Assembly (NCBI GenBank): GCA_016281495.1
Contig: JAEEIU010000060.1
Span: forward strand, 1-64,000
Direction: 5' to 3'
Source: Treponema sp.
GTDB taxonomy: Bacteria; Spirochaetota; Spirochaetia; Treponematales; Treponemataceae
Length of the DNA stretch: 64,000 nucleotides
Both the position numbers and the translations under genes were made by a program. A model generated the notes under the pieces. It ran no database searches and was not told the origin of the DNA. It saw nothing but the letters and a program-made list of their open reading frames with translations. Below, in pieces: positions 32,660-39,700 of the stretch (position 1 is its first letter; every line of letters begins with the position of its first letter).

Positions 32660-34138
32660 ATGGCTAATAGATGTCCTAGTTGCGGAGGAACACTCCACTT
32701 CGACATACAAAAACAAAAATTGATCTGCGAATATTGCGAAAGCGAATTTGATCCTGCCAGCATCAAGGAAATGGAGGGAGCTGGAGAAAGCGAAGCATAC
32801 GGAAGTGAAAGCTCTGATGAAAACGGAGAAACTATCGATGCAAAAATCTTTACCTGCCCCAACTGCGGCGCCGAGGTATTCGCAACGGATTTGGATGCAG
32901 TTGAATATTGCTCATACTGCGGAACATTTGTAACACTGGAAAGCAGGCTTGCAAAACTGCAAAAACCATCCTACATTCTCCCTTTCACTGTCACAAAGGA
33001 AAAGTGTCTGGAACTGTACAAAGAAAAACTCAAGAAAGCAAGGTTTTTACCAAAAGACATGCAGGTAGAAAATGCCCAAAGTTCTTTGCGTAATACATAC
33101 ATTCCTTTCTGGGTATATACAGAGAAATTCAACGAGGGGGCACATGCCTCTTTCAACACAAAGGAATCATGGACTTCAGGTAACACGGAATATACTCAGG
33201 AATATGACATAGACGTTATGCCAAACGGAACTATCGACGGAATATTCTACGATGCCTCTGCAACCCTGGATGACAGAATCAGCGAACAGATAGGAAACTT
33301 TTCTCAGGAATCACTGCAGCCATACAACAGCTCTCTGATGGCTGGCTCTTATGCAGATGTTGCAGACGTAAAGCCGGAAGTTTACAATGAAGATGTTTTC
33401 TTAAGAGGAAGCGTTGCCCTTGGTAAACAAATCAAGAGTAATATCTCAAATGAAGACAGCCTCAGAAGTACATTTCATCATGCATCATCACTTCGCGCCG
33501 TTACAACCAAACAAAACGCACAAGACTATGCAAAGCTGGAGCCAAAACTCGCCATGCTTCCTGTATGGTTCATGACTTTTAAGAACAAGAACAGGTTGTG
33601 CTATGCCGTAATAAACGGAAACACAGGCAAAATGTTTACGGAGATACCTTCTGACATAAAGAAATATGCTCTTGCTTCACTTTTGCTTTCTATCCCGATT
33701 TTCTGTATTTTTGAATTCCTATTCACACTTATGCCAAGCACCGTCATGCTTGCCACTGGTATAGTTTCATTGATTTTGATGATCTGCCGCCTGAGTGCAT
33801 TGAAAAAACTCAGAAAACAGGAAAACAGAGAAGACGACAAAGGCTTCCAGACGATTTATTCCGGAGATACAGAACAGGCTTCTTCAGCAGAAACTAAGAG
33901 CCAGACCCAAAAATCAAAGAAAAAGTTTGACTTTATCATTCTTTTTTCAATCGCATCCATTTTGGGAACCGCCTACATGATAATCTCAAAAATGCCAAAT
34001 GACATTCTTTATTATGCCGTTTCATTTGTGAGCATCCTGGCTACCTTCCTTTCTGTGGCATCAATGGTCAAGGCCCACAACCTTAGCTGTTCACGACCTA
34101 TTCCTCATTTCTTTGACAAAAAGGGGGCAGCACAATGA
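32660..34138 (+). CDS. Zinc-ribbon membrane protein of unknown function
   Basis: A 492-aa protein. Two zinc ribbons at the N-terminus: CPSCGGTLHFD with CEYCESEF (about 5-30), and CPNCGAEVF with CSYCGTF (about 73-95). A mixed alpha/beta region follows (KPSYILPFTVTKEKCLELYK, RNTYIPFWVYTEKFNEGAHA), typical of an uncharacterised bacterial family. Four hydrophobic helices lie near 334-375 and 430-475. It overlaps the TPM-domain gene by 4 bases, so the two are probably partners at the membrane. Function not known. Confidence 0.8.
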   Translation: MANRCPSCGGTLHFDIQKQKLICEYCESEFDPASIKEMEGAGESEAYGSESSDENGETIDAKIFTCPNCGAEVFATDLDAVEYCSYCGTFVTLESRLAKLQKPSYILPFTVTKEKCLELYKEKLKKARFLPKDMQVENAQSSLRNTYIPFWVYTEKFNEGAHASFNTKESWTSGNTEYTQEYDIDVMPNGTIDGIFYDASATLDDRISEQIGNFSQESLQPYNSSLMAGSYADVADVKPEVYNEDVFLRGSVALGKQIKSNISNEDSLRSTFHHASSLRAVTTKQNAQDYAKLEPKLAMLPVWFMTFKNKNRLCYAVINGNTGKMFTEIPSDIKKYALASLLLSIPIFCIFEFLFTLMPSTVMLATGIVSLILMICRLSALKKLRKQENREDDKGFQTIYSGDTEQASSAETKSQTQKSKKKFDFIILFSIASILGTAYMIISKMPNDILYYAVSFVSILATFLSVASMVKAHNLSCSRPIPHFFDKKGAAQ

Positions 34139-35151
34139 AAAAATTTGTAACGCTTTTACTTGCTTCTTTTATGTTCCTTGTTCCTCTTACGGCACAGGAA
34201 GATGTAATTCCTCTTTCAATCGAAGACTCAGATGATTATTATTCTATCGAGGAAGATTTTCAGGACCTGCTTTCAGAAGTTAATGCTTTGCTTGTTTCCT
34301 TGGGAGAAGACGAACTTCCGGCAGATGCTGATCTTGATGACGTAATCGAAGTACTCGATAAATACGGTCTTCTTGATGAGGATGAATCTGGAGACGGACT
34401 TTACCTTGATGATGGAGCATCCAGCGTTGTTACCACAGGTATTGACGATGATGAGGATTTATCTGCAAGGCGTCTTTATACCAATGATGCAACAGGATAT
34501 GAAGTCTTTATCGCAGATGATGCAGGCCTTCTTTCCGACAAAGAAGAGGATGACCTTCTTAATGAAATGATTCCTATCACACAATGGGGAAATGCCTGTT
34601 TCTATACAACAGATAAAGCCTTCAGAATGTCCACGGATGAACTTTCTGCAGAATTGTATGAACGGTATTATGGACCAGGAACAAGCGGTACAATATTCCT
34701 CGTCGACATGAATGAGAGGATGCTCTGGATCCACAGTGAAGGAGAGGTTTACAAAACCATAAACGACAACTATGCCCAGACCATAACCGACAACGTGTAT
34801 AAACTTGCTTCAGCCAGCGATTACTATGGTTGTGCATCCAAGGTATTCGGTCAGATTGGAACCCTTCTTTCCGGTGGAAAAATCGCCCAACCAATGAAGC
34901 ATATCAGCAATTATCTTCTTGCCCTTATCCTTGCATTGATCATCTGCTTTATCTACATGAAATCAAGTTCCAAGACCCAGGACGAAAAGGCACAGCCAAA
35001 AGCAGAGCCTATTTTCAACGGTACCCTTGCGAATATTTCTGTTACCAAGGGCAGACTCACTTCAAGAACCATCCAATCTTCTTCCGGTGGCGGATCAAGA
35101 GGCGGTGGCGGCGGAGGTCATTCCGGTGGTGGTGGCGGCCACAGATTCTAA
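34135..35151 (+). CDS. TPM-domain exported protein with Gly-rich C-terminus
   Basis: A 338-aa protein with a signal peptide (MKKFVTLLLASFMFLVPLTAQ), an acidic region (about 25-100), a TPM/DUF477 domain (about 115-240, with VFIADDAGLLSDKEEDDLLNE, RYYGPGTSGTIFLVDMNERM and INDNYAQTITDNVYKLAS), a TM helix (LLALILALIICFIYM) and a Gly/Ser-rich His-containing tail ending GGGGGHRF. TPM domains are linked to membrane-protein quality control and phosphatase activity in other organisms. It is co-translated with the zinc-ribbon protein. Role here is unknown. Confidence 0.85.
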   Translation: MKKFVTLLLASFMFLVPLTAQEDVIPLSIEDSDDYYSIEEDFQDLLSEVNALLVSLGEDELPADADLDDVIEVLDKYGLLDEDESGDGLYLDDGASSVVTTGIDDDEDLSARRLYTNDATGYEVFIADDAGLLSDKEEDDLLNEMIPITQWGNACFYTTDKAFRMSTDELSAELYERYYGPGTSGTIFLVDMNERMLWIHSEGEVYKTINDNYAQTITDNVYKLASASDYYGCASKVFGQIGTLLSGGKIAQPMKHISNYLLALILALIICFIYMKSSSKTQDEKAQPKAEPIFNGTLANISVTKGRLTSRTIQSSSGGGSRGGGGGGHSGGGGGHRF

Positions 35152-35172
35152 TTAAATAACATACCCAAGGTA

Positions 35173-35228
35173 TTGCAGTCCTCCAGATTGTATTTTATTA
35201 TATAAGTGATGAATTACAATTCTGGAGG
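35173..35228 (+). promoter_or_regulatory. Promoter and inverted repeat before the aldo/keto reductase gene
   Basis: TTGCAG (35173-35178), 17-base spacer, TATTAT (35196-35201). An inverted repeat, CCTCCAGATTGTA (35180-35192) against TACAATTCTGGAGG (35215-35228), spans the spacer and the Shine-Dalgarno sequence. It could be an operator, or in read-through transcripts could hide the ribosome site. Confidence 0.5.
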
Positions 35229-35233
35229 ATACC

Positions 35234-36421
35234 ATGCAGTACAGAAAAGACAGATTTGGTAATGATATTTCTATACTTGGCTACGGATGCATGCGCTTTA
35301 CCAAAAAAGGCATCGGATCAACCGATTTGGAAAAAACTGAAACCGAGCTGTTACGTGCCATTGAGCTTGGAATAAATTACTTTGATACTGCATACATTTA
35401 TCCAGGTAGTGAAACAAGCCTTGGTCAAATCCTTGCAAAAAACAATCTACGTTCAAAAGTAAAAATCGCCACAAAACTCCCGCAATATTTAATCCGTAAT
35501 TCTGAATCAATCGATAAATATTTTTCCGAACAGCTTTCACGGCTTCAAACAGATTACATCGATTATTACCTAATGCACATGCTGACCGACATTGATGCAT
35601 GGAACACACTCAAAAAAATCGGAATAGAGGAATGGATTAATCAGAAAAAAGCCCAGGGCGCAATCAAACAGATTGGTTTTTCTTTCCACGGTGACAGCGA
35701 CATGTTCCTTAAAATCCTTGATGCCTATGACTGGGACTTCTGCCAGATTCAATACAACTACATTGACGAAGTGACTCAAGCGGGTGTAAAGGGTCTCAAA
35801 GCCGCCGCAGATAAAGGCATTCCCGTAATCATCATGGAACCGCTTAGGGGTGGCAAACTTGTAACTATTCCAAACGATGCAAAAAACGTCCTTGCACAAA
35901 GCCCACGCAAATGGACTGCCCCAGAGCTGGCACTCAGATGGCTGTGGAATCAAAAGGAAGTGTCTTGTGTCCTTTCCGGAATGAATTCCCTTGAAATGAT
36001 TGAAGAAAACTGCCGTATTGCCAGTGATGTTAAAGTTGATGAATTCACTCAAGAAGACTTTGAACTTACAAAAAAAGTTAAGGATATAATTCAATCTAAG
36101 ACAAAGGTGGGATGCACAGGATGCCGTTACTGCATGCCCTGTCCCAAAAACGTAGACATTCCCTCAATTTTCGCCTCTTACAACAGCATGTACACAGAAT
36201 CCAGGGTAAGTGCCCTTTCCGATTTTATTCGTGTCATGGGATTACGAAAAGACAGCGCCTTTGCAGACCAGTGTGTCGGTTGCGGAAAATGTGAACAACA
36301 CTGTCCTCAACATATTGAAATACGAAAACAGCTAAAGATAGCAGATAAAAAACTAAGACCCTGGTACATCAGGATCGGAATATTCTTCATGCAGAAATTC
36401 TTTACGCCAAACAGGAAATAA
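35234..36421 (+). CDS. Aldo/keto reductase with C-terminal [4Fe-4S] domain
   Basis: A 395-aa protein. The TIM-barrel aldo/keto reductase part (1-290) starts YGCMRFTKKG and has the catalytic region GINYFDTAYIYPGSE (Asp and Tyr) and KVKIATKLPQYL (Lys). The C-terminal part (about 295-375) has two cysteine clusters, CTGCRYCMPCPKNVDIP and CVGCGKCEQHCPQHIEI, so it may bind iron-sulfur clusters. Such fused reductases are common in anaerobes and accept electrons from ferredoxin or NAD(P)H; the substrate is unknown. GGAGG precedes the ATG by 5 bases. Confidence 0.92.
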   Translation: MQYRKDRFGNDISILGYGCMRFTKKGIGSTDLEKTETELLRAIELGINYFDTAYIYPGSETSLGQILAKNNLRSKVKIATKLPQYLIRNSESIDKYFSEQLSRLQTDYIDYYLMHMLTDIDAWNTLKKIGIEEWINQKKAQGAIKQIGFSFHGDSDMFLKILDAYDWDFCQIQYNYIDEVTQAGVKGLKAAADKGIPVIIMEPLRGGKLVTIPNDAKNVLAQSPRKWTAPELALRWLWNQKEVSCVLSGMNSLEMIEENCRIASDVKVDEFTQEDFELTKKVKDIIQSKTKVGCTGCRYCMPCPKNVDIPSIFASYNSMYTESRVSALSDFIRVMGLRKDSAFADQCVGCGKCEQHCPQHIEIRKQLKIADKKLRPWYIRIGIFFMQKFFTPNRK

Positions 36422-36441
36422 ATATTTTTTCAAAAAAACTA

Positions 36442-36489
36442 TTGACATATTCTTTCTCGTGTGTTACTGTATTAGTGTCTTAATACAGT
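36442..36489 (+). promoter_or_regulatory. Promoter and operator of the GntR-ABC operon
   Basis: TTGACA (36442-36447), 17-base spacer, TACTGT (36465-36470). A perfect 9-bp palindrome ACTGTATTA-GTGTCT-TAATACAGT (36466-36489) overlaps the -10 and start region, as expected for autorepression by the GntR protein encoded next. Confidence 0.75.
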
Positions 36490-36510
36490 ATTAATTCAAG
36501 CGAGGTATTT

Positions 36511-36873
36511 ATGTTTGCTTACCAGTTTACAAATGATAAGCCCATTTATATCCAACTTATCGACGTTTTTAAGTGCAAGATTGTTGCCGGAAACCTTAAG
36601 TCTGGAGACAGACTTGATTCTGTAAGGGATCTTGCGGTTCAGGCTCAGGTTAATCCCAACACCATGCAGAAAGCGTTGTCAGAACTGGAAAAAGAGGGCT
36701 TGGTCAGGACGGAGCGCAATTCGGGACGTTACATTACAGACGATGAGACTGTAATCGACAAAATCCGGATTCAGCTTTCTAAAAATGAAGTAGAGGCATT
36801 CATCAAAAAAATGATGTCTCTTGGATTTACCAAAAAAGATGTCCTTAAGCTTATTGAAGAACAAGACTTTTAG
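36511..36873 (+). CDS. GntR-family regulator, YtrA subfamily
   Basis: A 120-aa regulator: winged-helix GntR domain (KPIYIQLIDVFKCKIVAGNL, RLDSVRDLAVQAQVNPNTMQ, KALSELEKEGLVRTERNSGR) and a short C-terminal helical tail for dimerisation, the hallmark of the YtrA group. These usually repress neighbouring ABC transporter genes. The ATPase gene follows after 15 bases. Confidence 0.92.
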   Translation: MFAYQFTNDKPIYIQLIDVFKCKIVAGNLKSGDRLDSVRDLAVQAQVNPNTMQKALSELEKEGLVRTERNSGRYITDDETVIDKIRIQLSKNEVEAFIKKMMSLGFTKKDVLKLIEEQDF

Positions 36874-36888
36874 GATACGGAGAAAACT

Positions 36889-37590
36889 ATGGAAAACATT
36901 AACTTAGTTTGCAAGGATCTTTCAAAATCCTATGGAAAAACTCTTGGCCTGGATAATGTAAACCTGGCACTGCCAAAGGGTTCTATCGTAGGTCTTCTGG
37001 GCCCAAACGGAAGCGGCAAGACAACTTTGCTCAAGCTGGCAGCCGGTCTTCTTACCCCAACTTCTGGTTCAATTGAATTGTGCGGAATGGCTCCAAGTGA
37101 ACTGACCAAAGAGATTGTTGCATATCAGCCGGACAAGATTTATCTGAATAACTGGATGACCGTAGAAAACCTGGTTTCCATGATGTCAGATTTCTATCAG
37201 ACATTCAACAGGGAAAAGGCAATGGACATGCTTTCCAAGCTCAAGCTGAACCCAAAGGACAAACTCAAGACCATGTCAAAGGGTAACAAGGAAAAAGTCC
37301 AGCTTATCCTTACAATGAGCCGCGATGTTCCCCTTTACATTCTTGATGAACCTATTGGTGGTGTTGACCCTGCCGCACGTGACTACATCCTGAACACCAT
37401 CATCAACAATTATCAGGAAAATGCAACAGTTATTATCTCTACCCACTTGATTTCTGATATAGAGAACATCCTTAACTACATCATCTTCTTAAAAGAGGGC
37501 AAAGTTGTCCGTTGTGGTGACGTTGACGACATCCGTGAAAAAGAAGGTAAATCAATCGACATTCTCTTTAGGGAGGAATTCAAATGCTAA
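36889..37590 (+). CDS. ABC transporter ATP-binding protein (YtrB-like)
   Basis: A 233-aa ATPase: Walker A GPNGSGKTT, Walker B LYILDEPIGGVDP, switch His in ISTHLISD. The signature loop reads MSKGNKEKVQ instead of LSGGQ, a known variant in YtrB/BcrA-type ATPases. It follows the GntR gene and overlaps the membrane-protein gene by 7 bases. Expected to power export or mechanical work with that permease; substrate unknown. Confidence 0.92.
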   Translation: MENINLVCKDLSKSYGKTLGLDNVNLALPKGSIVGLLGPNGSGKTTLLKLAAGLLTPTSGSIELCGMAPSELTKEIVAYQPDKIYLNNWMTVENLVSMMSDFYQTFNREKAMDMLSKLKLNPKDKLKTMSKGNKEKVQLILTMSRDVPLYILDEPIGGVDPAARDYILNTIINNYQENATVIISTHLISDIENILNYIIFLKEGKVVRCGDVDDIREKEGKSIDILFREEFKC

Positions 37591-38384
37591 ACACTTTACA
37601 AAAACGAAATCCAGTTGAACGCACTGGGAAAATCTTCAAGTACAGCTTCATGCAGTATGCAAGGGTTCTTCTGCCTCTTAGCATTGCAATACTTGCCGTT
37701 ACTTTTGTATTCTGCATTTTCTCGTTTATTCCTGGAGCAAGCATCCTAGATTTTAAGGACAATGAATTTACGGGATTAAACCTTGTAAATGTCATAATGA
37801 TGTCTGTCACTTATATTTTCTTTGTTACCGTTTCCATCTGTACGCTGGTTATGATAAACAGAAATATCAAGAACAGCTACTTTGGAGATGAAGCATACTT
37901 AAGGATGACGCTTCCTGTAACAATCGGGGAACACATGGCTGGAACTGTATTGAGCAGCATGGTTTGGTACATCCTTTTGGGTATCGTATCTGTAATTTCA
38001 CTTCTGTTTCTCTTTGGAAATCCGATTATTACCCACATCAAGGAACTTGAATTTGGCATTCCCATAAAATATGTCCTGATGTTCCTTCTCTATTGGATTA
38101 TATCTCTGTTTACGCTGGTTTCTGTAATATTCCTGTTACACTCACTTGCTTCTCTTGTACATAAAGGGAAAATGGCTGTTAAAATCGGTAGTTTAATCGG
38201 TATTCTGGTTATTTTTGAAGTCTTTATGATACAATTTACACGCTACAGAGTTGCCAGAATTGTTCAATCAGAAAATGTATCTTTAGGATTTTACTGGCCG
38301 TGCATTTGCTTTATCGCAATAATAGGCATACTTTCCTATGCCGGTTCATACCTGATTCTAAAGAAAAAGTACAATCTTGAGTAG
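37584..38384 (+). CDS. ABC-2-type membrane protein, partner of the YtrB-like ATPase
   Basis: A 266-aa integral membrane protein with about six helices, among them ARVLLPLSIAILAVTFVFCI, VIMMSVTYIFFVTVSICTLV, WYILLGIVSVISLLFLF and YWIISLFTLVSVIFLLH. There is no ATP-binding motif. Position directly after the ATPase, overlapping it, marks it as the permease. YDEAYLRMTLPVT-like segment (DEAYLRMTLPVTIGEHMAGT) is typical of these ABC-2 subunits. The operon terminator follows at 38416. Confidence 0.85.
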   Translation: MLNTLQKRNPVERTGKIFKYSFMQYARVLLPLSIAILAVTFVFCIFSFIPGASILDFKDNEFTGLNLVNVIMMSVTYIFFVTVSICTLVMINRNIKNSYFGDEAYLRMTLPVTIGEHMAGTVLSSMVWYILLGIVSVISLLFLFGNPIITHIKELEFGIPIKYVLMFLLYWIISLFTLVSVIFLLHSLASLVHKGKMAVKIGSLIGILVIFEVFMIQFTRYRVARIVQSENVSLGFYWPCICFIAIIGILSYAGSYLILKKKYNLE

Positions 38385-38415
38385 TTAAAAAACTGCCAAC
38401 TCCTCCTAAAAAAAT

Positions 38416-38456
38416 AGCCTGCCGGATTCCACAAGGGTTCGACAGGCTTTCCTTTT
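38416..38456. terminator. Bidirectional terminator between the ABC operon and the HIT gene
   Basis: Stem AGCCTGCCG / CGACAGGCT with one mismatch (38416-38424 and 38440-38448). T-rich sequence follows on the plus strand (TTCCTTTT) and a T7 run on the minus strand (the A run at 38408-38414), so it serves both convergent operons. Confidence 0.85.
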
Positions 38457-38471
38457 ATACAAGTTGAATCA

Positions 38472-38876
38472 TTACATCTTCAATTTGTCGTACATTTCCT
38501 CTATTGGAACCAATGCACCAGTAAATGGCGGAACTCCCTTTATTCCATCGCCCTCTTTGCGCGGAATTATGTGCATGTGAAAATGGAACACCGACTGATG
38601 TGCGCATTCATTAGTACAGTTGAAGAGGTTTACACCGCCGTATCCGCAGTCTTCCACAAAATGTCTGCTGATTTTCTGTACGGAATCCATTACATGTGCC
38701 ATTTCTCCAGACTCACATTCCAGCATACTGCGCACATGTTTCTTTGGAATGACCAGGGTATGACCATCAACATCCTTGGCAATGTCCAAAAATGCATAGG
38801 TATATTCATCCTCATAAATCTTATAGCTTGGAATTTCACCTTTGATTATCTTGCAGAAAATGCAATCATCACTCAT
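38472..38876 (-). CDS. HIT-family nucleotide-binding protein (HinT-like)
   Basis: A 134-aa protein with the whole HIT fold: CIFCKIIKGEIPSYKIYEDE at the N-terminus, YAFLDIAKDVDGHTLVIPKKH, and the active-site triad HFHMHIIPR. HinT-like enzymes hydrolyse nucleoside phosphoramidates and dinucleotides. It is monocistronic or follows the deacetylase gene by 21 bases. Confidence 0.95.
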   Translation of the reverse strand: MSDDCIFCKIIKGEIPSYKIYEDEYTYAFLDIAKDVDGHTLVIPKKHVRSMLECESGEMAHVMDSVQKISRHFVEDCGYGGVNLFNCTNECAHQSVFHFHMHIIPRKEGDGIKGVPPFTGALVPIEEMYDKLKM

Positions 38877-38897
38877 TATTTTACCTCCTATTCTCCC

Positions 38898-39524
38898 TTA
38901 AAACAAAAACGACCAGACTTTCTTCTCTGAAGGTGGACAAACTGGATTTACACCACAAGAATCGAACAACTCCCGTATCGTCATAAATTCAGCTCCCCTT
39001 TTAAGAAGCTCTGGTATTATCTGCTCCAATGCCTTTACAGTTTTATCGTTTCCTACAAAATCATGCAGTAAAACTATCATTCCATCCCGGGCATTATCCA
39101 AAACACCCTTAACCCTATGCTCAACACTGGCACTTTCTTCCCAATCCTCAACTCCATGACCGCATATAAACGGCATGTCTATCGTCTGGAACATCAGGTC
39201 ATTTAATGCAATGTAAGGAGGCCTGAAAAACATGGGTTTAGTACCGGTGCATTCAGTTATGAGTGCATTTGTTTTCTCAACTTCTTCCTTCATCTGCTCA
39301 ACTGTCAGCTTTGGAAACTCCGGATGAGTCCAAGAATGACACTCTACGCTATGTCCGTTCTTTACCTGCCTGTCTATCATAGGCCGGGTTTCATCGTTAA
39401 TATTCTGTCCGATCAAAAAGAACGATGCCTTTACGTTATATTTTTCTAGTAAATCCAAAACCTGTACTGTAGTTGTGGTATTTGGACCGTCATCAAATGT
39501 TAAAGAAATCCTCAGTTTATCCAT
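38898..39524 (-). CDS. Polysaccharide deacetylase (NodB homology)
   Basis: A 208-aa enzyme consisting of the NodB domain alone. Motif 1 (LTFDDGPN) has the catalytic base and metal Asp, motif 2 (HSWTHPEF) the metal His pair, motif 3 (FFRPPY) the Arg; IVLLHDF near the C-terminus provides the remaining His. No signal peptide is visible, so it is either cytoplasmic or exported by a non-Sec route. Chitin- or peptidoglycan-type N-acetylglucosamine is a typical substrate, but not proven here. Confidence 0.9.
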   Translation of the reverse strand: MDKLRISLTFDDGPNTTTTVQVLDLLEKYNVKASFFLIGQNINDETRPMIDRQVKNGHSVECHSWTHPEFPKLTVEQMKEEVEKTNALITECTGTKPMFFRPPYIALNDLMFQTIDMPFICGHGVEDWEESASVEHRVKGVLDNARDGMIVLLHDFVGNDKTVKALEQIIPELLKRGAEFMTIRELFDSCGVNPVCPPSEKKVWSFLF

Positions 39525-39538
39525 TTTTCCCTCTCTTT

Positions 39539-39567
39539 TTTTTAATCCTTATTCCCCCTCTTGTCAA
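39539..39567 (-). promoter_or_regulatory. Possible promoter of the polysaccharide deacetylase gene
   Basis: Minus-strand TTGACA (39562-39567), 17-base spacer, TAAAAA (39539-39544), 15 bases before the ATG at 39524. Confidence 0.45.
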
Positions 39568-39642
39568 GTGTATTTTTAACCCTTATTCTTTTTATATTTG
39601 TCAAATCTATAAGAATTTATCTACGTTATTCCTACCTAACCG

Positions 39643-39671
39643 TTGACCCGAAAATGATTTATCGGTATACT
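39643..39671 (+). promoter_or_regulatory. ppdK promoter
   Basis: TTGACC (39643-39648), 17-base spacer, TATACT (39666-39671), with ATGGAGGACATTA before the start codon. Strong match, fitting a highly expressed glycolytic gene. Confidence 0.75.
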
Positions 39672-39700
39672 TATTCTACATATATATATGGAGGACATTA

